Below, one piece after another: positions 8,667 to 16,744 of a stretch of 42,655 nt of DNA. The stretch is from CAZKHG01 sp964552655. Its GTDB lineage: Bacteria; Bacteroidota; Bacteroidia; Bacteroidales; Tenuifilaceae. The stretch's first letter is position 1, and each line of letters begins with the position of its first letter. The DNA lies in NCBI GenBank assembly GCA_964552655.1, contig CAZKHG010000027.1, positions 1-42,655 on the forward strand, in the 5' to 3' direction. The translations under genes and the position numbers were made by a program. The notes under the pieces are model-generated. The model had not been told where the DNA came from, searched no databases, and was given only the letters and a program-made list of their open reading frames with translations.

Positions 8667-9857
8667 ATGCATTATACAGAATTAGTTAAAGGAAAAGTTC
8701 ATTGGATTGGAGTAAACGATCGTCGCAAAAGACTTTTTGAGAACATGTGGCCCCTGGAAAGAGGGGTATCATATAACTCCTACCTTATTTTAGATGAAAA
8801 AACGGCTCTGATTGATACGATTGAGGATCGGGCTGCCGGAAATTACATTCAACGTATCGAGAAGCTATTGAATGGTCGCAAACTCGATTATCTTATCATA
8901 AACCACATGGAGCCAGATCACTCGGGTGAGGTTAAGGCAATATTCGATCATTTTAAAGGCGTTCAGCTGATTGGCAATGTAAAAACATTTAAAATTATTG
9001 ATGCTTACTGGGGTATTAAGGAGAATCTACTTCAGGTTGATGATTGTTTTTCTCTTGACTTAGGTTATCATAAGCTTAAATTCTACATGACCCCCTGGGT
9101 TCATTGGCCTGAAACCATGATGACATACGATGAAACTGATCAGATTTTGTTCTCAGGCGATGCTTTCGGTAGTTTTGGCACTCTTGACGGTGGCATTTTT
9201 GATGATGAAATTAATGATAGCTTTTTCGAGGAAGAGATGCGCCGTTATTACTCCAATATAGTTGGGAAATACAGCAATATGGTGCAGAAAGCCCTTACAA
9301 AGCTGAAGGACATTCCGATTAAAGCCGTTGCGCCCACCCATGGCCCGGTTTGGCGATCAAACCCTGAAAAAGTGATTGGGTTATATGATCGATGGAGTAA
9401 ATATATAGCCGATGAAGGTGTAGTGATAGTATTCGCATCAATGTATGGGAATACTGAGATGATGGCTGATTATATTGGCAGAAAATTATCTGAAAATGGG
9501 GTAAAAAACATTCGGATTCATGACATTTCTAGAACTCATATTAGTCATATAATCAACGAGATATGGAAATATAAAGGTTTAATTCTTGGTTCATGTGCTT
9601 ATAATTCGCAAATGTTTCCATTAATGGAACATCTAACCACCGAGTTATTGCACATGGGACTGAAGAACAGGTACCTTGGACTGTTTGGAAGTTACAGCTG
9701 GAATGGAGGTGGGGTGAAAAATTTAATGACCTGGAATGATCAACTTGGCTTGGAACTAGTGGCAGATCCTGCTGAGATTTACGGTAAACCTTCCGATGGC
9801 AAATACACCCAATGTGATTTTCTTGCACTAAAGATGGCTGAGATGGTTAAGAAGTAA
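8667..9857 (+). CDS. fprA: Flavodiiron protein (A-type oxygen/NO reductase)
   Basis: Cytosolic enzyme that reduces O2 to water and/or NO to N2O, protecting anaerobes. At 396 residues it has the plain class A length. The N-terminal metallo-beta-lactamase-like domain (1-245) shows the diiron ligands H80, E82 and D84 in NHMEPDHSG, H146 in WVHWPE, D165 in FSGDAFG and H225 in APTHGPVWR. The C-terminal flavodoxin domain starts near 252 with the FMN loop ASMYGNTE. There is no fused rubredoxin and no rubredoxin gene nearby, so the electron donor is not visible. An exact TAnnTTTG element and a strong terminator frame it as a single-gene unit. Whether it prefers O2 or NO cannot be told. Confidence 0.96.
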   Translation: MHYTELVKGKVHWIGVNDRRKRLFENMWPLERGVSYNSYLILDEKTALIDTIEDRAAGNYIQRIEKLLNGRKLDYLIINHMEPDHSGEVKAIFDHFKGVQLIGNVKTFKIIDAYWGIKENLLQVDDCFSLDLGYHKLKFYMTPWVHWPETMMTYDETDQILFSGDAFGSFGTLDGGIFDDEINDSFFEEEMRRYYSNIVGKYSNMVQKALTKLKDIPIKAVAPTHGPVWRSNPEKVIGLYDRWSKYIADEGVVIVFASMYGNTEMMADYIGRKLSENGVKNIRIHDISRTHISHIINEIWKYKGLILGSCAYNSQMFPLMEHLTTELLHMGLKNRYLGLFGSYSWNGGGVKNLMTWNDQLGLELVADPAEIYGKPSDGKYTQCDFLALKMAEMVKK

Positions 9858-9880
9858 AAAAAACTAACATGAAAATTGTA

Positions 9881-9919
9881 CCCCAAAAGTTTGCCATATA
9901 GCTTTTGGGGTGTTTTTTT
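9881..9919 (+). terminator. Rho-independent terminator after the flavodiiron gene
   Basis: CCCCAAAAG (9881-9889) pairs with CTTTTGGGG (9902-9910), followed by TGTTTTTTT. This is a 9-bp perfect stem with a strong T-tract. Confidence 0.93.
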
Positions 9920-10071
9920 ACTTTATGTTATACCTGAAATTCATCATAATCTTGATAATGCTGAAAAACATATCCTTTCCAAAGTCCAGTAAATATTGCT
10001 AATTTAGTACTATTCAAACAATCGTTCTATAAAACTATAAGCAAAATCAGCTATTTTATGATAATTGTTAG

Positions 10072-10101
10072 TTGCTAGATGCGTTTAATTAGTTAATTTT
10101 G
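10072..10101 (+). promoter_or_regulatory. Bacteroidota-type promoter for the ackA-ptb-buk operon
   Basis: A TTG at 10072-10074 (-33) and TAATTTTG at 10094-10101 (-7) are separated by 19 bases and match the -33/-7 consensus. The predicted start lies about 45 bases before the ackA ATG. The rest of the 9920-10154 intergenic stretch holds nothing else I can recognise. Confidence 0.6.
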
Positions 10102-10154
10102 TATTTCAATTTATTCAGATTTAACATATTGATAATCAAATAATATACTATTTC

Positions 10155-11369
10155 ATGATTGTTTTAGTTCTAAACTGCGGAAGCTCTTCAATAAAATATC
10201 AGGTTATTGAGATGGCCAATGGAAGTAACCTACTTGCAAAAGGGCTAGTTGAGCGAGTTGGATTGGCTGATGGCATTTTAACCCATAAAGTTGATGGAAG
10301 AGATAAATACGAGATATTTGAACCAATTCCCGATCATAATGTCGGTATCAACTTAATTCTGGAAACTCTAATTGATAAGGATTTTGGAGTGTTACAAAGC
10401 CTTAACCAGATTGTGGCCGTTGGTCACCGTGTAGCACATGGTGGGGAGTTTTTTACCGAGAGCAGCTTAATCGATGCCAGGGTAAAATCTGAAATTGAAA
10501 AATGCATTGAACTGGCGCCTCTCCATAATCCCGCCAACCTTAAGGGTATTCTTGCTATGGAAAAATTGTTACCAGGCGTCCCTCAGGTTGCCGTTTTCGA
10601 CACTTCTTTCCATCAGGGTATGCCCAATTTCTCTTATTTATATGCAATTCCTTACGAATATTACGAGAAATATAAGGTTCGTCGATATGGTTTTCATGGT
10701 ACCAGCCATAAATATGTTGCACAGAAAGCATGTCGGATTCTGGGCTTGGATTTTAACAATACCAAGATTATCACCTGTCATCTCGGCAATGGTGCATCCA
10801 TTGCAGCAATAAAGAATGGAAAATCAGTTGATACTTCCATGGGCTTTACCCCTGTGGAAGGTTTAATTATGGGTACCCGAAGCGGCGATATTGACGCGGG
10901 TATTCTTCTTTTCCTCGCTGAAAAGGAAAATCTGAGTATTAAACAGGTGAATGACCTGGTTAACAAAAAAAGCGGAGTTCAGGGTATTTCAGGGCTATCA
11001 TCCGATATGCGGGATCTGGAAATCGCAGCAGCTAAAGGACACGAAAGAGCTCAACTGGCGATTGATATGTACTATTACAGAGTTAAAAAGTACGTTGGCG
11101 CTTATGCTGCAGTTATGGATGGCGTTGACCTGATAATCTTTACCGGAGGCATTGGGGAAAATGATGACAATATCCGGGCTCATGTTTCTGAAGCCCTAGA
11201 TTTTATGGGCATTGACTTCGATGCAGATGCAAATCGTGGAGTTCGGGGTCAGGATAAAGTCTTAACCAAACCAGGTTCAAGGGTTAAAGTTATGTCAGTT
11301 ACCACCAATGAAGAACTCGTAATTGCAACTGATACTGCAAACATCATCTCAAAATTGAAAGAATCATAG
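10155..11369 (+). CDS. ackA: Acetate kinase
   Basis: Transfers phosphate from acetyl phosphate to ADP, giving acetate and ATP. The 404 residues have the family length. All recognised active-site residues are present with an offset of one from the archaeal reference enzyme: N7 in LNCGSSS, R92 in GHRVAHGG, D149 in FDTSFH, H181 in FHGTSH, R242 in GTRSGD and E385 near the end (NEELVIA). HLGNGAS (209-215) is the phosphate loop. It is the first gene after a predicted promoter and is followed after 29 bases by a phosphate butyryltransferase gene, not by a phosphate acetyltransferase. The acetyl phosphate source is therefore elsewhere, unless the neighbouring Ptb also uses acetyl-CoA. Confidence 0.97.
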   Translation: MIVLVLNCGSSSIKYQVIEMANGSNLLAKGLVERVGLADGILTHKVDGRDKYEIFEPIPDHNVGINLILETLIDKDFGVLQSLNQIVAVGHRVAHGGEFFTESSLIDARVKSEIEKCIELAPLHNPANLKGILAMEKLLPGVPQVAVFDTSFHQGMPNFSYLYAIPYEYYEKYKVRRYGFHGTSHKYVAQKACRILGLDFNNTKIITCHLGNGASIAAIKNGKSVDTSMGFTPVEGLIMGTRSGDIDAGILLFLAEKENLSIKQVNDLVNKKSGVQGISGLSSDMRDLEIAAAKGHERAQLAIDMYYYRVKKYVGAYAAVMDGVDLIIFTGGIGENDDNIRAHVSEALDFMGIDFDADANRGVRGQDKVLTKPGSRVKVMSVTTNEELVIATDTANIISKLKES

Positions 11370-11398
11370 TTAAAAATATTTATTATAAAATTATAAAG

Positions 11399-12304
11399 AT
11401 GAAAGTAGATAAACTAGACCAGCTGTTCGATATCCTTCGTAGCAAACCAAAAAAACGTTTGGTTGCAGCATTCGCTAACGATGCTCATACAATTGAAGCA
11501 GTTTCAATGGCTGTTGATATGGGTATTGTAGAAGCTACCCTGGTTGGGGATGAATCAACCATAAAGAAGGTTAGTGCCGAACATAACATCAACCCCGCTA
11601 AATTCAAGATTGTTCAGGAGTCAGATGAAATGAAAGCAGCAAATAAAGCGGTAGAGCTTATCAATAAAGGTGAGGGCGATGTTTTGATGAAAGGGTTGGT
11701 TAGCACCGATAAGTATATGCGAGCTATTTTAAACAAAGAAACCGGTTTATTACCTCCCAAAGCTGTTCTGAGTCACGTTACAGTTGTTCAGGTTCCAACT
11801 TACCCAAAACTAATTATAGTCGGTGATGTTGCCATTATCCCTGCACCTGATTTAAGTCAGAAAATAGCTATCACCGAATATCTAATTAAAACTGCACATT
11901 CACTTGGAATTGAAAAACCTAAAGTTGCGCTTTTGGCTGCTACTGAACAAATGTCAGCAGGGATGTCAGCTTGTGTTGATGCCGCTATTATTTCTAAAAT
12001 GGCAGACAGGGGTCAGATAAAAGGGGCTCTGGTTGATGGGCCGCTTGCGCTGGATGTTGCCATCGACAAAGAATCTGCAGAAATCAAGAAAGTAACAGGT
12101 GATGTTGCAGGTGATGCCGATTGTATTCTTTTTCCAAACATCGAATCGGGGAACGTCTTTTTTAAAGCCTGTACCAAACTTGCCAAGGGCGAACTTGGTG
12201 CAATGGTAATGGGGGCAAAAGTACCTTGCGTACTGACATCACGTGGTGATAGCGTACAATCAAAAATGTATTCAATAGCATTAGCTGCTAATGCTGCTAA
12301 ATAA
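11399..12304 (+). CDS. ptb: Phosphate butyryltransferase (Pta/Ptb family)
   Basis: Converts an acyl-CoA (butyryl- or branched-chain) and phosphate to acyl phosphate and CoA. The 301-residue protein is a stand-alone PTA/PTB catalytic domain, the usual Ptb length. Landmarks include LVGDESTIKK, the conserved MKGLVSTDKYMRAIL region (about 97-111), IIPAPDLSQK and the C-terminal VPCVLTSRGDS that is strongly conserved in this family. The position between ackA and buk, with 29- and 21-base gaps, supports Ptb. Specificity for butyryl-CoA over acetyl-CoA is inferred from the adjacent butyrate kinase and cannot be read from the sequence. Confidence 0.92.
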   Translation: MKVDKLDQLFDILRSKPKKRLVAAFANDAHTIEAVSMAVDMGIVEATLVGDESTIKKVSAEHNINPAKFKIVQESDEMKAANKAVELINKGEGDVLMKGLVSTDKYMRAILNKETGLLPPKAVLSHVTVVQVPTYPKLIIVGDVAIIPAPDLSQKIAITEYLIKTAHSLGIEKPKVALLAATEQMSAGMSACVDAAIISKMADRGQIKGALVDGPLALDVAIDKESAEIKKVTGDVAGDADCILFPNIESGNVFFKACTKLAKGELGAMVMGAKVPCVLTSRGDSVQSKMYSIALAANAAK

Positions 12305-12325
12305 TCATTCTTCTTAGTTTCTAGA

Positions 12326-13402
12326 ATGGACGAGTTTATTATACTTGCAATAAACCCAGGTTCAACATCCACCAAAATTGCTGTTTACAGGAATAATAAA
12401 TCTATTTTCCTTAAAAATATTAAGCATAGCAGTGATGAGCTGAAGCAATTTTCAAAAATTGCTGATCAGTTCGAATTCCGGAAAGAGATCATCCTGAGGG
12501 AGCTAAAGAATGCAGAAATAAAAATTGATGAGATTTCTGCTGTGGTCGGGAGAGGTGGCCTCATTAAACCCATCGAATCGGGTGTGTACAGGGTTAATGA
12601 GCAAATGAAAAATGACATCAGGAATGTTATTATGGGTGAGCATGCAAGCAATTTGGGCGCTTTAATTGCTGATGACATTGCCTGCTCCTTACCAAATGCC
12701 CAGGCTTTTATAGCCGATCCTGTTGTTGTTGATGAATTGCATGACGCAGCTCGTATCGCCGGTCACCCAAGGTTTAAGCGGATTTCAATTTTTCATGCGC
12801 TGAATCAAAAAGCCATTGCCAGAATTCATGCCAAATCATTAAATAAGAACTACGAGGAGCTAAATCTTATAATTGCCCATCTCGGTGGAGGAATTTCTGT
12901 AGGTGCTCATTATCAGGGTAAGGTTATAGATGTGAACAATGCTCTTGATGGTGAAGGCCCTTTCTCTCCTGAACGTTCTGGGTCATTACCTGCCGGTCAG
13001 CTTGCCGCGTTATGTTTTAGCGGGGAATACACTCACGATGAGGTTAGAAAAATGATTATCGGACAAGGGGGACTGGTTGCCCATTTAGGGACAAATGATG
13101 CGTATGAGATTGAAATGAAAGCCAGATCAGGTGACCAGAAAGCAAAGCTAATTCAGGAAGCAATGGCATATAATATCGGGAAATCAATTGGTGCATTGGC
13201 TGCTGTATTAAAAGGGAAAGTGGACTCCATCATTCTTACAGGTGGAATTGCTCATAACCCCGATCTGGTTGATTATATCAAAGAAATGGTTAGCTTTATT
13301 GCACCTGTTGTCATATATCCGGGAGAGGATGAAATGCAAGCTTTGGCTTTAAATGGCCTAATGGTGCTAAGAGGCGAAGTTATCCCTAAAGTTTATTTAT
13401 AA
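12326..13402 (+). CDS. buk: Butyrate kinase
   Basis: Completes the Ptb-Buk route: butyryl (or branched acyl) phosphate plus ADP gives the acid and ATP. The 358 residues are typical for Buk. ASKHA-fold motifs are seen: INPGSTSTKIAV (phosphate-1, 9-20), VVGRGGLIKPIESGVY (the Buk-specific segment), AHLGGGISVGAH (phosphate-2) and ILTGGIAHNPDL (adenosine motif). It lies 21 bases downstream of ptb in the same operon. Butyrate kinases also act on isobutyrate and isovalerate, so the unit could serve branched-chain amino acid fermentation. It converges on the SDR gene with only 44 bases between stops and no clear terminator. Confidence 0.95.
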   Translation: MDEFIILAINPGSTSTKIAVYRNNKSIFLKNIKHSSDELKQFSKIADQFEFRKEIILRELKNAEIKIDEISAVVGRGGLIKPIESGVYRVNEQMKNDIRNVIMGEHASNLGALIADDIACSLPNAQAFIADPVVVDELHDAARIAGHPRFKRISIFHALNQKAIARIHAKSLNKNYEELNLIIAHLGGGISVGAHYQGKVIDVNNALDGEGPFSPERSGSLPAGQLAALCFSGEYTHDEVRKMIIGQGGLVAHLGTNDAYEIEMKARSGDQKAKLIQEAMAYNIGKSIGALAAVLKGKVDSIILTGGIAHNPDLVDYIKEMVSFIAPVVIYPGEDEMQALALNGLMVLRGEVIPKVYL

Positions 13403-13446
13403 AAAAACTCCATTACCAATTAATAATCACTTTTTAAGCGATTACT

Positions 13447-14154
13447 TTATGGAGTGGAAATAGATACTGGTATTACTTTACCATTGAATAATTTTGATTT
13501 ATTTAATGCGAAATCAACAATAAAATCAGCCATTACCTTTGCGGTAAAAGGTGGTTTGTAACCAGGAAAAGCCTCCTGTAGCATCTCAGTATCCACAGCA
13601 CCAATAGCCAGACAATTAAAAGCAATCCCAGCTGCTTTGTACTCTTCAGCCAAACATTCTGTAAGACAGGCTAAACCGGCTTTTGCAGATGAATAAACAG
13701 ACAAGCCCGCGAATTTCTGACTGCCTTGAAAACCTCCCATGCTGCTTATATTAACAACATGCCCTCCTTTGTTCATCAATGGAAGGAAACACTGAATTAG
13801 TTTTACAGGTGCAACTAGATTGACATTAACCTGTTTTAAAATTTCATCCTCGGAAAAATCCTGAAATGGCTTACTAATAAGATAACCCGCATTATTTATA
13901 ATAATATCAATACTATTATAGATGTTAAGAATTTGCGGTAATAGAAATTCCGTAAATGAATTATTCGATTCCAGATCAAATGGAATGGGGTAAAGGTGAG
14001 CCTTTGAATTCAATTTAGAACATTCTTTTTCGAGCGTTTTCAACCTGGATTCATTCCTTGCAATGGCAATTATATTCGTACCATCTGTTTCAGCAAATTT
14101 CATAGCCATTTCAAAACCAATTCCCCTGGATGCTCCTGTTATGATAATATTCAT
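13447..14154 (-). CDS. Short-chain dehydrogenase/reductase
   Basis: A 235-residue classical SDR with a Rossmann fold. The cofactor motif TGASRGIG is at 6-13 and NNAG at 87-90. The catalytic triad is Ser138 (NISSM), Tyr154 and Lys158 (YSSAK). ARN after the second strand (about 32-34) suggests NADP(H), which is weak evidence. The C-terminal part is a little shorter than usual, with no clear extra domain. The substrate is unknown. It is convergent with buk. A TAnnTTTG match lies about 17 bases upstream of its ATG, giving a very short leader. Related Bacteroidota proteins are usually annotated only as oxidoreductases. Confidence 0.9.
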   Translation of the reverse strand: MNIIITGASRGIGFEMAMKFAETDGTNIIAIARNESRLKTLEKECSKLNSKAHLYPIPFDLESNNSFTEFLLPQILNIYNSIDIIINNAGYLISKPFQDFSEDEILKQVNVNLVAPVKLIQCFLPLMNKGGHVVNISSMGGFQGSQKFAGLSVYSSAKAGLACLTECLAEEYKAAGIAFNCLAIGAVDTEMLQEAFPGYKPPFTAKVMADFIVDFALNKSKLFNGKVIPVSISTP

Positions 14155-14170
14155 AGTTGGTAATTTTAAA

Positions 14171-14178
14171 CAAATGTA
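14171..14178 (-). promoter_or_regulatory. Candidate -7 promoter element for the SDR gene
   Basis: CAAATGTA on the plus strand reads TACATTTG on the minus strand, an exact TAnnTTTG match 17 bases before the SDR ATG. No -33 TTG is seen at the proper spacing. Confidence 0.4.
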
Positions 14179-14252
14179 CTGTCAATATCGTTTTAATAAA
14201 TGGATCGGGTACAATTTTTGTTGATATTTACTACTCAATTTTATAGAAAAAT

Positions 14253-14843
14253 ATGAAAAAAGTTAGAATTTTTGGGGTTGCATTAATCCTTTTTTGTTTG
14301 GTTTACAATGGTTTTGGTCAGACAAGGGAAAACGAAAAAGAAAAGTTCAGTGATAAGCTGTTTTATGGAGGAAGTATCGGGTTGGTAGTTGGGCAGGTGA
14401 CTCAAATCGACATTCTACCAATGATAGGAATGTGGGTGTTCCCGCAATGGTCAGTTGGAGTAACCGGAAGATACTCTTTTTATTCTCAAAGGTACAGGAC
14501 AATTGGTTCGAATGCTTCTTTTAAAACCAATATCTGGGGAGCATCGGGTTTCACCCAGATTTTACCAGTTCCTGACTTTCACAAAACGTTTGGGGTTGAT
14601 ATTCATGGTGGGTTATTGTTGCATGGCGAATACGAAGCCCTTTATGTTGATAGAAGCTTAGCTAACCCAACAAATTCAGTCAACGGGAAGCAATGGATAA
14701 AAATGGTTTTAGTTGGTGGTGGCTACAGACAAAAATTAGGCGATAAATCCGCTTTATACATCCTGGTACTCTGGGATCTAACAAAAAATGAGTACTCGCC
14801 ATATTCTACCAATCCACTTTTAAGGGTTTCAATCACCTTTTAA
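14253..14843 (+). CDS. Hypothetical outer-membrane beta-barrel protein
   Basis: A 196-residue protein with a Sec signal peptide (MKKVRIFGVALILFCLVYNG, cleaved near FGQ). Alternating aromatic/hydrophobic strands follow (VGVTGRYSFYSQRYR, MVLVGGGYRQKLG, SALYILVLWDL). It ends in a terminal Phe (LLRVSITF), the mark of outer-membrane beta-barrels recognised by the Bam complex. This pattern is common in small Bacteroidota outer-membrane proteins of unknown role. I do not recognise a specific family. It is divergent from the SDR gene and is closed by a bidirectional terminator shared with the cold-shock gene. Confidence 0.75.
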   Translation: MKKVRIFGVALILFCLVYNGFGQTRENEKEKFSDKLFYGGSIGLVVGQVTQIDILPMIGMWVFPQWSVGVTGRYSFYSQRYRTIGSNASFKTNIWGASGFTQILPVPDFHKTFGVDIHGGLLLHGEYEALYVDRSLANPTNSVNGKQWIKMVLVGGGYRQKLGDKSALYILVLWDLTKNEYSPYSTNPLLRVSITF

Positions 14844-14844
14844 A

Positions 14845-14884
14845 AGCGAAAAAGGCTTCAGTAGTTTCTGAAGCCTTTCCCTTT
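14845..14884. terminator. Bidirectional terminator between the outer-membrane protein and cold-shock genes
   Basis: An 11-bp perfect stem (AAAGGCTTCAG at 14851-14861 with CTGAAGCCTTT at 14868-14878) has a 6-base loop. The better T-tract is on the minus strand (TTTTTCGCTTTT), serving the cold-shock gene. The plus strand continues into CCCTTTATG. Confidence 0.85.
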
Positions 14885-14902
14885 ATGTTTAGAATAACTC
14901 GT

Positions 14903-15103
14903 TTATTCTACAACATTAACATTTGTTGCCTGAGGTCCACGTTTCCCTTGAGTGATCTCGAAAGTAACTTCCTGACCTTCGTTTAAACGTTTAAAACCTT
15001 CTTTAATGATACCAGAATAATGAACAAATACATCATTACCCTCTTCGGATTGAATAAAGCCAAAACCTTTAGCGGCATCAAACCATTTAACTTTTCCTTT
15101 CAT
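14903..15103 (-). CDS. Cold-shock protein (CspA family)
   Basis: A 66-residue single cold-shock domain (OB fold) that binds single-stranded RNA/DNA and acts as an RNA chaperone. The RNP1-like KGFGFIQ and RNP2-like VFVHYSGI are visible, and QGKRGPQATNVNVV is the usual end. An in-frame upstream start would add 18 hydrophobic residues unlike any Csp, so the ATG at 15103 (MKGKVKWFD) is chosen. The extra open frame upstream is leader. The leader is AT-rich, as for many csp genes, but I cannot assign a thermosensor. A second Csp lies at 28215. Confidence 0.95.
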   Translation of the reverse strand: MKGKVKWFDAAKGFGFIQSEEGNDVFVHYSGIIKEGFKRLNEGQEVTFEITQGKRGPQATNVNVVE

Positions 15104-15355
15104 GTTAATAAAATGTAAAATTTGTAAATAAAAAAATATCGCCGCAAAGGTGGGCATAATACTTGATTTTTCAAGCGTTAATGCATAATTTTTTTTAAAT
15201 CAACCCATTATTTAAATTGAGTATTAGCAAATATTTGTTTTTCAATCTGTTATGAATTGACTTTGTTTAGAATAAAACTTATTCTTTTTTGTTTTGTTAT
15301 TGATAAATAATCCTGTTTCTTTGCAGGCACTTTAATAAACTCAAATAATTTATTC

Positions 15356-15892
15356 ATGTTGATATCAAAAGATAAAGTTGTATCGCTTAGCTATGAGCTA
15401 AAAGTAAAAGGCGAGGTGGTTGATAAAGCCGAAGCCTTGAACCCGTTAACTTTTTTATACGGGCACGGGAATCTTCTCCCATTATTTGAAGATAAAATTA
15501 ATGGGCTGACCCCTGGTGAAAATTTTGAATTTATGATCCCATGTAACGAGGGATATGGTCTTGTAAATGAAGATGCAATTGTACAGCTCCCAAAAGATAT
15601 TTTTATTGTTGATGGCGAGTTAGCCTCTGATTTATTGGAGGTTGGCAGGACTTTACCTATGCGCGACAATGAAGGTCATGCAATGAATGGCACAATCATC
15701 GAAATTGCAGATGACCATGTTACCATGGATTTCAATCACCCGCTGGCTGGTGAAGATCTCTTTTTTAAAGGGAAAATTGAAAGCATCCGTGACGCCTCGG
15801 AGGAAGAGCTTGAACATGGCCATGTTCATAACCACGGGCACCATCACGATCACGCAGGTGATGATCATGCCTGTGGTTGCGGCTGTAACTAA
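15356..15892 (+). CDS. slyD: FKBP-type peptidyl-prolyl cis-trans isomerase, SlyD-like
   Basis: A 178-residue prolyl isomerase/chaperone. The split FKBP domain (VSLSYELKVKGEVVD, LTFLYGHGNLLPLFEDKINGL, EGYGL) holds an inserted IF domain (about 75-125). It ends in a metal-binding tail with many His and three Cys (HGHHHDHAGDDHACGCGCN). In SlyD such tails bind nickel and other metals. No hydrogenase or nickel genes are in the window, so a metal role is only suggested. It has its own strong terminator. The ATG at 15356 gives the normal N-terminus. Confidence 0.92.
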   Translation: MLISKDKVVSLSYELKVKGEVVDKAEALNPLTFLYGHGNLLPLFEDKINGLTPGENFEFMIPCNEGYGLVNEDAIVQLPKDIFIVDGELASDLLEVGRTLPMRDNEGHAMNGTIIEIADDHVTMDFNHPLAGEDLFFKGKIESIRDASEEELEHGHVHNHGHHHDHAGDDHACGCGCN

Positions 15893-15917
15893 CCATAATG
15901 ATTTCTTCAATATAGAG

Positions 15918-15946
15918 AATGGGTTAATTTTTAACCCATTTTTTAT
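15918..15946 (+). terminator. Rho-independent terminator after slyD
   Basis: A 10-bp perfect stem (AATGGGTTAA at 15918-15927 with TTAACCCATT at 15931-15940) has a 3-base loop followed by TTTTATT. Confidence 0.88.
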
Positions 15947-15988
15947 TACATTTAATCAACGTTTTAATAATTTTATTTTTTTTCCAAT

Positions 15989-15996
15989 TATCTTTG
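15989..15996 (+). promoter_or_regulatory. Candidate -7 promoter element for the lipoprotein gene
   Basis: TATCTTTG is an exact match to TAnnTTTG, 14 bases before the first ATG of the downstream lipoprotein. A -33 TTG is not evident. Confidence 0.4.
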
Positions 15997-16010
15997 GTTG
16001 TTAAAGACCT

Positions 16011-16568
16011 ATGAACATGAGAAAGATTAATTTACTGGTTATTGGTATTATTACGATACTGTTTACCAACTGTAAGAAAGAAGAAACCGAGAAAAGCAGC
16101 TATACCTATGACGGTATAAAGTATTTGCTTACCTATGGATCTATTCAGAAGGGAGATACCAACACTTTGCACTCACCCAATACTTACAATTTCAAATTTG
16201 TTCTGGGCGATAAGAATATTTCCTATGATGAAACAACCAAGAAGCACACTGGTACAGGTAATTACATCTTTTTTAATTTGATTTCCTCTGATGGTACAAA
16301 TATTAATGAGGGTAGCTTTGTATTTGATGGTTTTGCTTCTGGCGATTCGCTTACCTTCGATAAGGGCCTTATCGGTATAAACCACGATATTGCCGAAAAT
16401 ACAACTGGTGAGGTAAGAAATTTCAAGACCGGAATAATAAACCTTCGACGTAATGGTAATATTTATATCATTGATTTTGAGCTATACACACCTGGCGATC
16501 CTACCGATAAAGTTGTCAAAGGTTTTTACAAGGGTTTCCTTTTCGACCTTGCATTTGTTCCGGAATAG
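16011..16568 (+). CDS. Hypothetical lipoprotein
   Basis: 185 residues with a short signal peptide and a lipobox (LFTNC, Cys21), followed by KKEE. The mature part is beta-rich (YTYDGIKYLLTYGS, NYIFFNLISSDG, GIINLRRNGNIYIIDFELYT), as in small Bacteroidota surface lipoproteins of unknown function. I do not recognise the family. Start codons at 16011 or 16017 are both possible. It stands alone between the slyD terminator and the xylose operon. Confidence 0.75.
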   Translation: MNMRKINLLVIGIITILFTNCKKEETEKSSYTYDGIKYLLTYGSIQKGDTNTLHSPNTYNFKFVLGDKNISYDETTKKHTGTGNYIFFNLISSDGTNINEGSFVFDGFASGDSLTFDKGLIGINHDIAENTTGEVRNFKTGIINLRRNGNIYIIDFELYTPGDPTDKVVKGFYKGFLFDLAFVPE

Positions 16569-16686
16569 CGATATTACTACCATTTTGATTTAACTTTTAG
16601 CTAACTTAACTTTAAGTTTCATCCATCATAATTTTTCTTTCTTGATTTTATAACCCAATTTTTAAAATATTTTATTAAAAAATTAC

Positions 16687-16707
16687 ATAGCGTACTTTGT
16701 ACGCTAT
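16687..16707. promoter_or_regulatory. 21-bp palindromic operator of the xylose operon
   Basis: Two perfect 9-base arms, ATAGCGTAC (16687-16695) and GTACGCTAT (16699-16707), flank a central TTT. The centre is the -33 TTTG of the promoter, so a bound protein would block RNA polymerase. The first gene of the operon codes for a NUDIX-type repressor, which is the likely ligand. I see no second complete copy in the window. Confidence 0.75.
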
Positions 16708-16724
16708 CTTTTTTTGTATATTTG
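16696..16724 (+). promoter_or_regulatory. Promoter of the xylR-xylB-xylA-transporter operon
   Basis: A -33 TTTG (16696-16699) and a -7 TATATTTG (16717-16724) are 17 bases apart, both matching the Bacteroidota consensus. The expected transcript start is near 16731, leaving a leader of about 14 bases before the xylR ATG. Confidence 0.7.
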
Positions 16725-16744
16725 AGAAAACATACTTGTATTAT

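Noticed and set aside
12249..12257. A copy of ATAGCGTAC, one arm of the xylose operator, inside ptb
   Set aside because: There is no inverted partner next to it and it lies within a coding region; probably chance.
13403..13446. Terminator between convergent buk and the SDR gene
   Set aside because: Only imperfect short repeats are present (ACTCCAT/ATGGAGT far apart), with no convincing stem plus T-run.
15104..15157. N-terminal extension of the cold-shock protein at 14903-15103
   Set aside because: The extra 18 residues are hydrophobic and unlike any Csp; the ATG at 15103 gives the canonical MKGKVKWF start.
16697..16744. TTG start for the xylose regulator inside the palindrome
   Set aside because: It would place translation start within the operator and upstream of the predicted transcript start; the ATG at 16745 fits the family.
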